Made by a program: the position numbers and the translations under genes
Assembly (NCBI GenBank): GCA_030704615.1
Contig: CM060731.1
Span: 69,050,756 to 69,110,755, forward strand
Reading direction: 5' to 3'
DNA from: Takakia lepidozioides
Taxonomy: Eukaryota > Streptophyta > Takakiopsida > Takakiales > Takakiaceae
DNA length: 60,000 nt
Notes under the pieces: generated by a model
The model's database searches: none
Told to the model about the DNA's origin: nothing
The model's input: only the letters and a program-made list of their open reading frames with translations
Shown: piece by piece, positions 1-11,799 of the stretch
Layout of the letters: each line of letters begins with the position of its first letter
Position numbering within the stretch: the first letter of the stretch is position 1

Positions 1-203
1 GACAATGAGGCTTGCAATCAATTTTCTTTCAACAAAGCTCACTTTGTGTACTAAAATTCGCAATATTATCATGTAATGCAAATCTGAATTTTGCAACAGA
101 ATATTTACTTTGTGAAATCAAGTATGCTTCTAAATTAAAAGGCATATTAATGATTTGGGGGTTACTTTAATTTTAATTTAATTTATTTATATACGGATTT
201 ATT

Positions 204-341
204 ACCGGCTAGTATTAAGATTGGAATACCCGTCCACCAATAAAGAATCATACTATTATTGAGAACTGGCGGATATTAGAGTTAAGTGAATATTCCAATG
301 CTATGGAACCGGCTGGTATTAAAAAATGTAATACCCGCCCA
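204..341. repeat. Pair of AT-rich 34-bp direct repeats
   Basis: Two similar units occur at about 204-237 and 308-341. Each begins ACCGGCTRGTATTA and ends AATACCCGYCCA. Inside each unit GTATTA and TAATAC (or AATAC) form a small inverted repeat, so the unit could fold. The 70 bp between them are AT-rich. This may be the edge of a small non-autonomous element, but no target duplication was found. The rest of 1-749 holds no gene that I can see. Confidence 0.4.
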
Positions 342-366
342 ACACTGGTGGACACCTTTGTGACAC

Positions 367-434
367 CAACCAGTGGATTGAACCCCAGAATCACTTGGGA
401 GGTGGTATGCACTTGCCAGCTCAGCTACCAGCCA
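367..434 (-). repeat. tRNA-like (SINE head or tRNA relic) sequence
   Basis: On the minus strand a perfect pol III box A (TAGCTGAGCTGG, 427-416) is followed about 30 bases later by a near-perfect box B (GGTTCAATCC, 384-375). The spacing is that of a tRNA body, but the ends do not form a convincing acceptor stem. A tRNA-derived SINE head or decayed tRNA fits better than a working tRNA gene. Confidence 0.4.
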
Positions 435-749
435 ATGTGCATGTACTTTTAATTTTTACCTTTCTTTTGATAGGCAATTTTTCTTTTTTGCCTTTCACTG
501 TGACAGGCAATTTTTGATGAAACCCTGTAAGACTTTATTTACAACATGTACAATGGGTGAACGTGCATATGATGAGAAGTTCAATTTTTGGTCATTGCCT
601 TTCTTTTGACAGGTCGTTCTCGTTTTGCCTTTCAAGCTCACAGACACAATTGTCAAACAAACATAGATGTGTTGATAGCATTCAAAAATAGTCGATTGAA
701 ATCTGAGTAGCCAGAGTGCAACTTGCCTTAACAGTTTCAATCCGCAACG

Positions 750-3012
750 ATGAGTAGGCCTGCACGACAGCCCAAGGTGTTGGGGTGCTTCTTCGTTGCC
801 ATTCTTGCGGTGAATCAGTTGGAGGCTTTGACGCCAGATGGTGTAGCGCTCCTGGAATTCAAGCAGGGGTTGAATGCAACAGATGGGGTCGGTCTCTTGC
901 TTCAAACTTGGAATGCTTCCGATGCATCGCCGTGCCAGTGGGAAGGCATCCAGTGCACCGGCACCGGCTTCGTGGATGCCATCTCTTTGAAAAATCTCAA
1001 GGGCGGTGTCATCTCACCCAGCCTAGGCAGGTTAGAGTTCCTCAGAGCTCTTGACCTTGAGTCTGGGCACCTGCAAGGTGATATACCTCCGGAGCTAGCA
1101 AACTGCACCCGCCTTGAAACTCTGAATCTTATGGACAACCTCTTGTCAGGACCAATTCCAGCTGAACTTGGCACTCTGCCTGTCTTCGCCAGTATGCTAC
1201 TCTCTAGAAACATGCTGGTAGGGGAGATTCCAAGTGCCCTTGCAGCACCTCCCAACCTGTCAATCTTCAATGTCAGTGCAAACAATCTCACAGGCAGAGT
1301 ACCGCTCGCGCTGTACAAAAATGTGAATCTCCGGGTGCTGAATGTTGGAGAGAACAACCTCACTGGCAACATCACTACAGGTACATCCCATGATGTATTT
1401 ACCTTATTGCAAGGATGAGCAATTGGAGTAATGTTGTGAAGAGTTTGAGTTTTAGTGTTCGAGTTTACTGAGACGTCGTGTTGCAGACCTTGAGGAACTC
1501 TCGAAGCTGCCGAACATAATGCGCATACAGATGGACGACAACAATTTCACGGGCACCATACCAGCATCGCTTGGAAACTGCTCCTCGCTCCAGCATCTCG
1601 ACCTGGGTACAAACAATCTCGCCGGCACAATTCCAAGCTCACTCGGTGACTGCCAAAATTTGCAAAGCTTGATACTGGATACTAATCCTCACCTCACAGG
1701 AATCGTTCCTCCGGAGCTGGGCAAGCTGCAGAACCTCTCCACTATAGTCATCTACGGCACCAAGCTCTACGGCGCCATTCCAGAGTCACTCGGCAACTGC
1801 TCGTCGCTTCGATACCTCGTCTTGTCATCGAACAACCTCACGGGTCCGGTCCCCAAGACTCTAGGCCAATGCTCTGCGCTTGAGTTCATCAACTTCGCCA
1901 ACAACAACTTATCCGGCGATGTCCCGCTAGAGCTCGGCAATTGCACCAACCTGCGCGTCCTGCAGCTCGGGAGCAACCGATTCGCAAGCGAGTGGAAAGT
2001 GGATTTCAGCAAGGTGACCTCCCCGACGCTCACTCTCTCCATCTACAACAACTTCTTCTGGAACACCAGCGCCTTCTTCGCATCCATTGCCACGAACCCC
2101 AACTTCACCATTGTCGACGCCTGCAAGAACGACCTCCATGGAGCGCTCCCTGCGACCTACGACGTGGAATTGCTCTCCAAGCTGCAGGTTCTCATGTTAG
2201 GCTACAACAAGATGCAAGGCCCGATTCCAAAGTGGCTATGGAACCTACCCAGAATCCAAATCCTCGACGTCTCCAACAACAACTTGAGCGGCGAGGTCGT
2301 CTCCGACACATTCCACAACATGCAAGGCTTCATCAGCAAAAACGTCTCCAAAGTGCCGCACAACTGCCACGACCTCGCGAACTACTACACGCAGGACTTC
2401 GGCTTCCACCTCAAGAACCGAAACCAAGCCGTGTCGGTGAGCTACCTTTCCTACCTCACGTACCTCGACATCTCCACCAACAAGCTCACCGGCAGCATCC
2501 CTGCCACCATCGGCGAGCTCTCAAACCTATTCTACTTCAACCTCACGAAAAACCGCTTCACTGGCACAATACCTCCTGCTCTCGGTCGGATCTCCCCTCT
2601 TCAATCCCTGGACATGTCCTCTAATCTCCTCACAGGGTCCATTCCATCTGGATTCGCCTCGCTCTCCATGTTGGAGATTTTTAGAGTTGGCAACAACAGC
2701 CTCTCGGGTATGATTCCGCAGAGTACGCAGCTGCAGTCGTTTGGAGAAGAGAGCTTTCTTCCTGGGAATGAAAATCTCTGCGGTGAGCCTCTTCCCAAAG
2801 TATGCGCCGCTGCTGCAAATGGCTCCACACCTGAGAGTGTTCCTGTGCAACGGAGCTCCAATGCCTTTGAGGCATACGTCTCCATTCCGGGTTTTGCAGT
2901 GGGATTTGGAGTGGGGTTTGTTTCTGTCGCCATTGCCATACATCACATGTATTTCGGCTCTACAGGCAAGAGGGTAGCGCCTGCTTATGGATTGTACAAG
3001 TCTCCGACGTAG
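750..3012 (+). CDS. LRR receptor-like protein without a kinase domain (2 exons)
   Basis: Exon 1 is 750-1380 and exon 2 is 1487-3012. The 106-bp intron has ACAG|GTACAT at the donor and TTGCAG at the acceptor, and the frame joins in phase 1 to give about 718 residues. The N terminus has a signal peptide (about residues 1-26), then a plant LRR N-terminal cap with the motif WNASDASPCQWEGIQC. A long run of plant-type leucine-rich repeats follows (LxxLxLxxNxLxGxIPxxLG), including GNCSSLQHLDLGTNNLAGTI. Near the C terminus is one membrane helix (IPGFAVGFGVGFVSVAIAI) with a short tail and a stop. This is the layout of cell-surface receptor-like proteins that need a partner kinase to signal. No kinase exon is seen downstream. 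Ligand and pathway cannot be told. The start ATG is the one that gives the signal peptide. Confidence 0.9.
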
Positions 3013-3409
3013 CTCACTTGGCTAATCGCATCTTTTGCATTCCAGATAGTTTTGATTAGCAAGATGTAAATAGAGAGGCATTCAAACTAGAAACTTCGGT
3101 GATCGCATCTGTAGAGTGAGTACTTTGATCTTGTTTATTTTTTGTTGGCGGCAATTTGACAATTCAGCTGTGAATATACTCACAAACAATGGCAGTAGAG
3201 TTGTTCTGTACAATGGTTGCAGCAATTCTGTTCGCTATTGAACGATATGCTTGTAACAAAGTGGTCACAGCCTTCGGAAAAAAAAAGTGGTCAATGGCAA
3301 ACTGTCGATGTTTCGAGATGGGTTGTTCAATCGTCAAGCCCAAGAAAATTCTAAATTATGTTGGTGATTTGTAGCAAGACAGTGACCTCGACAAGGAACA
3401 GATTATGTG

Positions 3410-5061
3410 TTAATGTTGGTCACTAGGACAATTGGGAGGGTTAGGGATGGTCTGAGAAAAGGAGCTGAAATCCAGGTTGCATGCGGCTTTCAAGTTCACC
3501 GCCTCGGAAGGGCCGTCAACGAATTGTCCCGACAGCGCAAATGTGGCCATCACGCGGTAGAACGCTTCCGTGCCATGGATGGAGTCCCAGTAAAGTGTGT
3601 GCTCAACATCAGAGCAGACATTCCCAAAAATCGGCGAGCCACATGCAACAACCGGGTTGAAGTTGTAAGGACCACCACCTCCACAGCACGGCCGGAAACC
3701 AGCAACATCAATCCCTGCCCAGTGCCGATCGCTAAGAATTTGAATCAATCCCAAGTTACTCCGTGCACATACAATTGACAATGATTGCTATACAATGTGG
3801 GTGCCTTGGAGTACTCCTTACCATACTTAGCCTGGTTTTGAAGGACTTCGTAATTGGCAGCGTACCAGTCGAAGTAGAGGACAATGGTATCAGGCCACAT
3901 CTGGCGATAGTTTTCCACGGCGGCCTTCAGCTTGAGGTTGAAGGTCTGGAAAACAGCGTTGTACGCAGACAAGCAGCCGAACTCATCTTTTGCACTCTTC
4001 TCGCTGAAGAATGTGAGGTAGTCGGGGGTGCAACCCGCGGGTTGCAGGCTGAAAATGAAGAAGAATTTCGCACCTCCAGCGTGAAGCTTCTGCAATCCAT
4101 GCAACCCATGAAGAGGCGAGCCAGATAATCGATCAATGCTCACATCAAGCTCTAGAGGCATCCCCTTGAGCATTCAATAAATTGAATGATCTTACCTCTA
4201 TACTCTGTTTTATGGCGCCCAGTACTTCCTCGTCAAGCTTCGCATTCGCATCCGCAGGAGAGAGACCAGCTGTGAAAGCGAAGGTGTAGTCATTCTCACC
4301 AATCCCGAGGATCATGTGTAGTGCCGTGCTCACATTGACATCGCCTGCACTCATTCACCAAAACCAACAAAAACTGATGCCTTGGAAGAACTTCAATTCT
4401 GAATTTTCATATTCAAGGAGATTATGAAGATGCTTCCCAAGGGATGCTACTGCGAAGGTGAACTTTTGGTTTGTGTGCAGATCAAGAAGTTACCCCTATA
4501 TTCGGCTTTGAATTTGAAGTAATTCTCTACTTCACGGCCCAAGAAAAAAATTGGAGCAGGAAGTGGGCCCGTGAACCGTGCGGTTGCAGCAGAGTATGCA
4601 AAGTTGACACCATGGCTGTACGCAGACTCTTCCAAGTGTCTCGAGTATGGTTGCAGAAACGGTATTCCAAATGCTTGAGCTGCATGCATTCCAAAACCAG
4701 CACCTTGCCATAAATTTTGCTCACCTATAGTGAATCCTACAAGAAAAGGATAACTTCCAAACTTGCCCCCATTGCAATTTGATGCACCCTAACTAATGGT
4801 ACCTGTGTAATCAATGATGAGTCGGCCATCAGAGAATCGTGTTCTTTCACAGGGGCGATCCGGGAAGCGGTAGGACATGCCATAAGGATATCTGGTGATA
4901 GCGTAAAAGAGCGGCGCTTCAGCATGAGCGTTGCCGGTGTCGGTGAGAGAATCGCCGAAAGAGTAGATGTACTTGGGACATACAAATGCATGTGCACCTT
5001 TGCAGGCGAGAAGGAATACTATCAGAGACAGGATCATGTGGATTATCCTCTGAAACGCCAT
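3410..5061 (-). CDS. GDSL esterase/lipase (5 exons, 403 aa)
   Basis: Exons on the minus strand are 5061-4803, 4724-4494, 4344-4196, 4089-3822 and 3714-3410. All introns are GT-AG and the phases agree, giving 404 codons including the stop. An earlier in-frame ATG exists at 5115, but the one at 5061 begins directly with a signal peptide (MAFQRIIHMILSLIVFLLAC). The SGNH-hydrolase blocks are present: FGDSLTDTGN (nucleophile Ser), GENDY (oxyanion Asn) and DSIHGTE (catalytic Asp and His). The late CCGGGGPYNFN and VCSDVEHTLYWDS stretches are typical of plant extracellular GDSL enzymes. Such proteins hydrolyse ester bonds of lipids, cutin precursors or cell-wall acyl groups in the apoplast. The substrate here is unknown. 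Nothing in the gene looks broken. Confidence 0.92.
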
Positions 5062-5115
5062 TATATGCACTTGAAGTTGTCCTGGAGAACACCTCCAGGT
5101 GCTGCTTTGACTCAA

Positions 5116-5847
5116 CTTGCTCGGAGAGTTCAGCGATTGAAGTTTGTCACGGAAGATGTATATATATTTGTATTATATATCTGTATGGACCTGGGCAGTG
5201 TTAGAGTGGTTTTTCACATCAGTGTAACTGTTGCTCCCTAAATAGCAAGTTGGATATTGTTAGATACTTGCTATTCAGGTCATGACAGAAAGGTAGCTCT
5301 AGGGAAACTTCAGGTCAACAGGCAGTCGTATAATTGTTGATAACCAGCAACTGTCATTAAATTTCTGTGAGTGGGGAGTACCTCATCATTCAGCTCTCTG
5401 CCAGGAGGATGCTCTGTCTGCTGATGATTTATGCTGGAAGGGCTGTTTTCATGTCCCGACAAACTGCCCAGAAGCAGGGAATGCCTGGAAACTTGCCTAG
5501 AAAACTTGCTCCCAAATTTGTTCAAAGTAGAGACTCATAACATTCTCGAGTGTACCGGTATTCTATGTGGTGAGTTAACACCTCAGATATATATAATTAA
5601 CTCCGATTACAAAGCTAATCGGCGTGAATCAAGGGCCTGTTTGTCTATAGGAATGCTGCTTGTAGACCGAAACACCTCAGACTTAGAATCAGTGATACTG
5701 GAATCAGCATCCTTGATACCAAGGATCTTTAAACTCTATTTGAAATTATATAGCTGTAGATTGTAGATGAAGGAGTAGAGGCATTCTACTTATGTCACAG
5801 GAAAACAATGACAGACAATATAGGAGGCGGTCTGTAATGGATTATTC
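5116..5847. other. Intergenic, no gene recognised
   Basis: This holds the upstream region of the GDSL gene and unassigned sequence. Only short open frames without recognisable motifs or codon structure are present. Confidence 0.5.
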
Positions 5848-6066
5848 TTACCATGTTTTCGCAGCACTAGCCTTCATGCTGGAATGTGGGACATCAACTG
5901 CTGAAGAAACCAATAAACTCAGGGCAGCTAATGGGGGTCGATACCTTGGCTTGGTTGAAAACACAAAGCAGTCAAAACGAGCGGGTTTGGTCCAATCCAG
6001 CTGGAGTCCTTCAAGGATCAAAACTTCCTCCCCTGTTTTAGTGGCTGGGGGTCTGGGTACTAGAAA
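5848..6066 (-). pseudogene. Polyphenol oxidase C-terminal (KFDV-domain) fragment
   Basis: The minus strand encodes TKTGEEVLILEGLQLDWTKP followed by ARFDCFVF. This matches the beginning of the C-terminal KFDV domain of plant polyphenol oxidases (compare GEEILVVEGVQTDWTIPAQF in the intact gene at 13141-14712). The frame then breaks and the rest of the enzyme is missing. The same stretch, down to bases around CATTCCRGCATGAAGG, is repeated in inverted orientation at about 11800-12016. Both fragments are more like each other than like the intact neighbour, so they stem from a second gene that has been copied locally. Confidence 0.8.
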
Positions 6067-7533
6067 ACTGAATGGTTTGCTTTGCAAATGTATTTACAGT
6101 GTGTTAATTGTTGCTTAGAGTGGGAGTTGCCGTTATCACGGCAGCCACTTGGTTTGGGAAGTGGCCTTTGAACATGAGGCAAGCTTGGCCGTGGCAACGG
6201 TGCGGGATGTTTGGATGGTGCTGCTAGTATTTCCATAATTGACCCAGGACTTACTGACATTCTGGTATGTGTACCTGGCATCATGAAGCAGAGTTTCGTG
6301 AGATGTCCTGGATTCCTTAGCCACAGGTAGGTTGTGACGAATGGATTTTGTGGGTTGCTGTCTCTCTTAGCAGGGATACATTTCTGGTTCCTGATCAAAT
6401 GCCCTTGTAAATTCTGTCCTCTTCTTGATTTGTTTTGGAAAAGAATGGGTACGTGGTGCACCCATCTTGGGAATGAGTGCGAGCAGAAATGATTTTAGTT
6501 CCCAAGTTGTTTGATGTTATACTCCTACACCAGAAAATAAGTGAAAATTGGGAGTTGGATTGTGATTGGTAAGAAAACACATGGGGAGACATGAACTGCC
6601 CTATTGGCCCTTGCTTTCCTGTTCACTGTTTGTGTACCATCTTGAGCATGATGTCTATCTCTTCATAGTTACAAAGAGTTGCATCTGAGCAGCGAGTTCT
6701 TGTCATAAATATCATCTTAACCCTTTACGTAAAAGTGATGGCTCCCATGACTATTTCACATACTCAATTTCTCAACATGTAGTCATACTCAGACATATTT
6801 GGATCACATCATTCTATTCAAAATGAAGTGCTGGAGGGGAACGACTCTGTCATATCCTCACTGTCTGTCGCATGTGTGATGTCATTCAAACTTTTAGGCC
6901 AGATGCTGATCCTAAGTCTTTCCTCCCCATTATCATAGTATTTGATGTCCAGTGAGCTCTCAGAATAGGAACTTAACAGACTCTGGATTTGGCTTAAGAA
7001 CTTTCGAAGTTATACTAGAGCTGAAGAGAGACACTGAAACCAGTGAAGGATCTATCAACACCAATCTCAATCCAACGTGCATCATCCTTGAGCGAGTTGT
7101 AGTAAATTAAAATGCAAAACTGGTCAATATACCCGCATGGTCAATGTATCTTCAATGTCAAAACCTCAACACAATGATTTGTGTCCGAAATCTTCCTCTA
7201 TGTCCTACGTCATGGTGTCTCCTTCCGTAGATCTGCTGATAATTATGTGGAAGGAGCCAACTGCTCATCAGTCAGTTTTCGGCCCTAATTGACTGTCTCT
7301 TCCCCAGCAGCTACAAACTACAAACCCCCATATCTTGAGGTCTCATCCGCCATACCTCGTCAGGGTTAATGTTTTTCCTTCACAATCCTCTGACATGGTG
7401 GGAATGAATCGATATTCTCTAAGAGAATGAACGCCTCCGGCTCTGAGTCGACTTGAGAATCGTTCAGGATTGTAATTTAAGGTCCAGGATGTCAAATTCC
7501 TAGAGTTGTACAACTGATCGTCCAATTCGAGCA
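6067..7533. other. Intergenic, no gene recognised
   Basis: About 1.5 kb, AT-rich, with short open frames only. No repeat, RNA or coding motif that I can support. Confidence 0.45.
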
Positions 7534-8595
7534 CTACCAATGGCAAGCAGTAGCTACATTCTGCTCGTTTCGTGTAGGAAAGTTTGTCCATGGTTCTCCA
7601 ACTCTGCTGGCCTCATTGTAAGCCTCCATGTCAAATTCCCCAAAACTGCAGGCCCCATCGTAAGCCTCCATGTCAAACTCCCCAATACTGCTGGCCAAGT
7701 TGCACTCCCCCATCTGAAAGTCTGGCACTTCAGTAGCATGCGCCAATTCAGTACGTGATTGAGCGAGAAAGAGCTTATGATTGCGCACTTTCTCAATAGA
7801 CATTACCAGTTGCGCCTCTATACCTTGTAGGTCCCGCCTATCCAACCCCCACATATCTTCGCCAGAAAAGATCCGTGTGTGTCGTTGCGACATGTCGAGA
7901 TCTTGCTCGAGCTTACGGACTTTTTCACGCAACACCCCTGTAGTTGTCCCAGGAGCTACATTGGTCGTTCTGCACTGGGTATACATGTCAGGAAGGTCAG
8001 TCACCAGCTCGGTAGGTGTCCCCGTCGCCTGAGCATTATGTTGAACCGTATTGGCCAATCCACACTTCCTATACATGTCAGCAAGGGCAGATAACAGATC
8101 ACTTTCTGGTACAATTCCAGCTTCAATGATGGCAGCATGGACTTGCTCGCCCTTTTCCATGTCTCCGAGGTTGGCGCACGCATTGAGAGCTTCAATGAAG
8201 TTATCATTGTCGGCCTTCTCAATACCCTGGTAAGCCTCCACAATCTCCGAGTCCGAGCATGACGATGTTGGACGTGACGACATTGTACACCGACGTTTGG
8301 GGCGACCATTAAGCACGGGGAGCGAGCTTCTCTTCCGATCACCTTTTGATCCGACTCGGCTCTCCTCCAAGCAAGAAGAATTCGCATAGCGAGCTATCAC
8401 GTCTTCAACGCGACCGTTACAAAACTGGGTGAGCTTTCCTTTTCCTGGAGGGAACATGATAACTGCGACATCGATGTCACAGAGCACCGATAACTCATGC
8501 GCTTTCTTCACTAGACCACTGCTCCTCTTCAAGTATGTCACCTTCCTATTGCCAGCACCATCTATGAGCTTTATATCTATTTTCTGACGACCCAT
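7534..8595 (-). CDS. Intronless MIKC*-like MADS-box protein with PPR-like insert (353 aa)
   Basis: The ATG at 8595 begins the MADS domain directly (MGRQKIDIKL, residues 1-10); an upstream in-frame ATG would add only ten residues. Residues 1-72 are a MADS DNA-binding and dimerisation domain. It ends CNGRVEDVIARYAN, like the RIEDVFxRF signature of MIKC* proteins, which act mainly in gametophytes. Residues about 133-182 read as a pentatricopeptide repeat segment: FIEALNACANLGDMEKGEQV, then HAAII and LADMYRKCGL. A second DMYTQC follows near residue 204. Residues 220-284 form a K-box-like coiled coil (LREKVRKLEQDLD, then DRRDLQGIEAQL). The C terminus has two copies of GEFDMEAY. MIKC genes normally have several introns in the K region. 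This one is open from end to end, which suggests a retrocopy. A CT-rich leader lies directly upstream. Confidence 0.85.
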   Translation of the reverse strand: MGRQKIDIKLIDGAGNRKVTYLKRSSGLVKKAHELSVLCDIDVAVIMFPPGKGKLTQFCNGRVEDVIARYANSSCLEESRVGSKGDRKRSSLPVLNGRPKRRCTMSSRPTSSCSDSEIVEAYQGIEKADNDNFIEALNACANLGDMEKGEQVHAAIIEAGIVPESDLLSALADMYRKCGLANTVQHNAQATGTPTELVTDLPDMYTQCRTTNVAPGTTTGVLREKVRKLEQDLDMSQRHTRIFSGEDMWGLDRRDLQGIEAQLVMSIEKVRNHKLFLAQSRTELAHATEVPDFQMGECNLASSIGEFDMEAYDGACSFGEFDMEAYNEASRVGEPWTNFPTRNEQNVATACHW

Positions 8596-8672
8596 CCTTG
8601 CGGCTCGATGTGCCTCCTGTTGCACCCAATTCTTCTAGGAGGAGGAAGCACGTTTGAGGCTGTCCTGAATCT

Positions 8673-8722
8673 TCACCTCCCTCCCTCTCTCCTTCTCCCT
8701 CTCTCCTCTCTCTCTCTCTCAC
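8673..8722. repeat. CT-rich tract upstream of the MADS gene
   Basis: A tract of CTCC/CTCT repeats on the plus strand (GA-rich in the sense of the MADS gene) lies 80-130 bp upstream of its ATG. Similar GA/CT tracts precede the polyphenol oxidase gene, so they may be common leader elements in this genome. From 8723 to about 9500 I see no gene. Confidence 0.6.
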
Positions 8723-9504
8723 TCGCTGGCTGCGCGCAGGGACGGCCGCGATTTATACTTGAGAGGCACGTATATGTGCTTACCTGTATCTTATTCTGTC
8801 TTTCCTTTTTTCCTTATCCTTAACTTTGTCTTTTTTAGGAATAGATAAAGTGATGATGAAAACCTGTACAGCTTTATAGATAAAGTTGTCCTTTCTTTAG
8901 AAACTTTATCTTTATCTTTAGAGCATATTTACTTTCACGTTACTTGGAGGGAGGTGGAGCAGGGCCTCAGTTGAGAATTTCGAATGATCCACAGTTTCCA
9001 TGCACAGCAGCATCGTGATTGTGTGAGAGAATGGAAGCTCGTGATCTGCCGCACAGCCAAGAAGGTCGCAGTAAGCGGATTATAATAGCAGGGGAGTATC
9101 CGGCAAGGCGTGTTAAAAGTGTAATCGCCTGTTTCCTAGTGCAAGCCCCGAGTGTTTGTGTGAGGACTAATCAAACGTGTTTTGAAAAGTCTTTTTTGTT
9201 TGAAATCGTCTTGCTTGCTGAGGCGGCCCCGAGTTGTTTTCAATTATACAAACCTTATGTTTAATTGTTCGGTAGTCCCCTCATCGTTACAGAGCAACAT
9301 GCCAGTGATGCTGAATGTCAACTTGTGAAGAGAATCTGACTTGTCAGAAGTCGATCGAGTCCTTTGTTACCTTCGTTTTTCTGATGCCCTGCATAAGCCT
9401 AGGTCAGGGCGCTTAACTGTTGCTTCTGTTCATGAGATGCTTGTAGAGCTAATGTTTTGTTCGTAGTTCTAATTGCCTTTTCCCCTATGTCGCTTGTTTG
9501 GTAG

Positions 9505-10250
9505 CATAAGAGCTCAGACCTTCATGACGTCCGGACGGATGCGATACAAGACACGTCCACAGAAAAGGACATGGAAATGGCAGCCACACACCAGGCTGAA
9601 CAGGCAGACATTCGAAAGATCCAGGACCCTCCGGAGCATGGTACGGATCATGGGAGTGCAGCAGAAGATGAAGATGGACCTGGAACTCTTGTCGAGCAGA
9701 AAACCTTGTCCAAGGAGATGGAAGCCAACATTCACCTCCTCCGACAAAAAGTCGAGCAGTTTACTCAGCAGGTCACCACTAAATTGAAAGCTATTCCACA
9801 ATATCAGAGTAAAGTCTCCTGAAGGATAGTTTTGCTGAGTGTGACACAACTGTATGAGAGGTTCCGAAGGGGCCGGGGCAGCGGGTTAGAGCACGTGTGA
9901 AAGGGATCATTCAACGTTTGAAGCTTTTCCATAAGACAACTCGTTGTACAGGTCTCCGGATTGCTGGATACAGGGAAAGCCTACTTTCTCGATGCATCAA
10001 ATGCTTTTGAGGAAGGCATCGTACAGTATCCTTTTCCCTGTAGGACAAGCGATTATTTACAAATCTTTCAGTAGCAATCATTCCAACTATTAAGTTTGTA
10101 CTCATAATAGTAATCTTTGTCTCGTGTTTTCTTAACTCCAATCAGATTACATCAGAAGTTAGTTGAAAAGTGGGAGGAGCAAATAGAGGAGCTGCGCACT
10201 CTTGACGCTTCAAATGAAGACATTAGGAGCCGCCTTGGCAGTGCCAGGGA
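9505..10250 (+). CDS. Conserved coiled-coil protein, partial gene model (at least 3 exons)
   Basis: Three exons join in frame: about 9505-9771, 9952-10025, and 10146 to about 10250. Splice sites are CAG|GTCACC, TACAG|GTCTCC, CA|GTATCC and ATCAG|ATTA. The joined product runs from a charged N-terminal part through LSKEMEANIHLLRQKVEQF, then VSGLLDTGKAYFLDASNAF, then LHQKLVEKWEEQIEELRTLD and ASNEDIRSRLGSARELV. It is helical, acidic and coiled-coil throughout. The clean joining of the 74-bp middle exon, which keeps the frame on both sides, supports a real gene. The first exon with the ATG and the 3' end were not found. I do not recognise the family. Confidence 0.55.
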
Positions 10251-10329
10251 GCTTGTGGCCATGATACAATCCCAGAAATCCCCTCTCAGTAGTCATCTCC
10301 ATCAACCTGCTGAATGTGAGGGCTGAATA

Positions 10330-11799
10330 CATGTAGGAAAATACCTCCAGCCCGTATGACTTCCAATCACTTGCAACAGGCACTTCCCAGTCTGGAAATA
10401 CACTATGCTTGGACATGATGACCACAGATTTCCCCAAGAAAGTGGTCAGTTCTAACAATTGTAGCAACTCAGAAACTAGAACCTCTGTGTGTTGTCTAAC
10501 CTTGTTTAGACCAAGATCATTTTGCAAAAGACCATTACAGGCGTAAATTGGGTTGCAAGGGCATTACACCAGGAAGACCTTTTGCATATCCTTTCAGAAC
10601 TTGCTTCATGGAACTTAGCTTCTTTTCTTCTTAGGCCTTTAGAGTCACCTACTGACATGATTCATTTTAGAAGAGTGAATGTATGGAGATCATCAACACA
10701 GAGGAGTACTTCACAGTTTCAGGATGGTACTCTCCTACAATGTGAGGACACAGCGAAAGCTCTAATAGTTTACTCCCATTTTACTAGACAATCCTGAACT
10801 CAGCCGTCCACAAGTCCTGGTTCACCTTGGCTGAAACCAAGCAATCACTCACATACTCGGAAAAAACTCTGACATGAAGCTGTTGCATGATGAATCTTAG
10901 CCTTCTCTGACTCTGGTTTCCTGTTTTCTCTCATGTTTTTCTTTCCATTTTGTCCCATAAGCTCTATGAGCTTTCCGCAGACGTTATAAAGAACCATTTC
11001 ATTTCATTTCATTTCTCCCTTCTCCTGGCAGGCTGCAGGCACTTTTTCCTATGGAAAATTCTCATAAATTGTCTGAGACTTGACACAGTGTTGCAGCACT
11101 GTGAGCCGTGCTATCATGTGAGTACCAAGACTCTGAATGATGATACTCCCTGTACATACCCTGAAAGAATGCATCTCCTTGCTTTTTTGATAGAGGGGAA
11201 CAAGGTTTCTTGAGGATGGAGACCCCTGCTTTTCTTTTGCATTGTCGCATTTGCTACTTCAATTGTCTTTGTCAATTGATTCGCCTGTGAGGAAGGAGGC
11301 TAATACACGTGACTGCCTGGAATGGAGAGGCTCCCCAGTTGTATCAATTGAAGGGCTCCACAAGGAACAAGATGAGAGAGATGCTTGGTTCAAAGACCTC
11401 GATACATCAGATTCATGGGGAATGCTGCTATCTGTTGGTAAAATATTTTGTGGTAGCTCCTTTTCTACTGATGTCACTCTACATCTGCAGTATTATTAAT
11501 CCATAACCCTGTCAAAGATTCAGTATCTTCAGCTCTTCAAGCAGACAGAAAGCATGATGTCTGGTTGTTTCTCTATGGCTGAGTCATGAAGTGATGTGTA
11601 TACTGTGTAGTGAAGACTTCTTTCCCAAGCACATGTGAATTGAGCAATGACCTGACATCCCGTACATGGATAGGCAGACAAACCCTCCCAAGCTTGTCAC
11701 AATCTGCCCTTCCCCAGTGCAGGATTGAGTCATCAAGGAACACCAATGACCCAATGAAGGACAACAGAAAAAGAGGATTTGATATGCACTCAACACGCA
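10330..11799. other. Mostly unassigned; possible exon near 11290-11440
   Basis: A plus-strand open frame at 11242-11499 contains KEQDERDAWFKDLDTSDSWG, which looks protein-like and could be a later exon of the gene at 9505-10250. No continuity could be shown. The rest holds only short frames. Confidence 0.3.

Noticed and set aside
367-434. Functional tRNA gene
   Set aside because: Box A and B are present, but no pairing acceptor stem or clear anticodon arm could be drawn.
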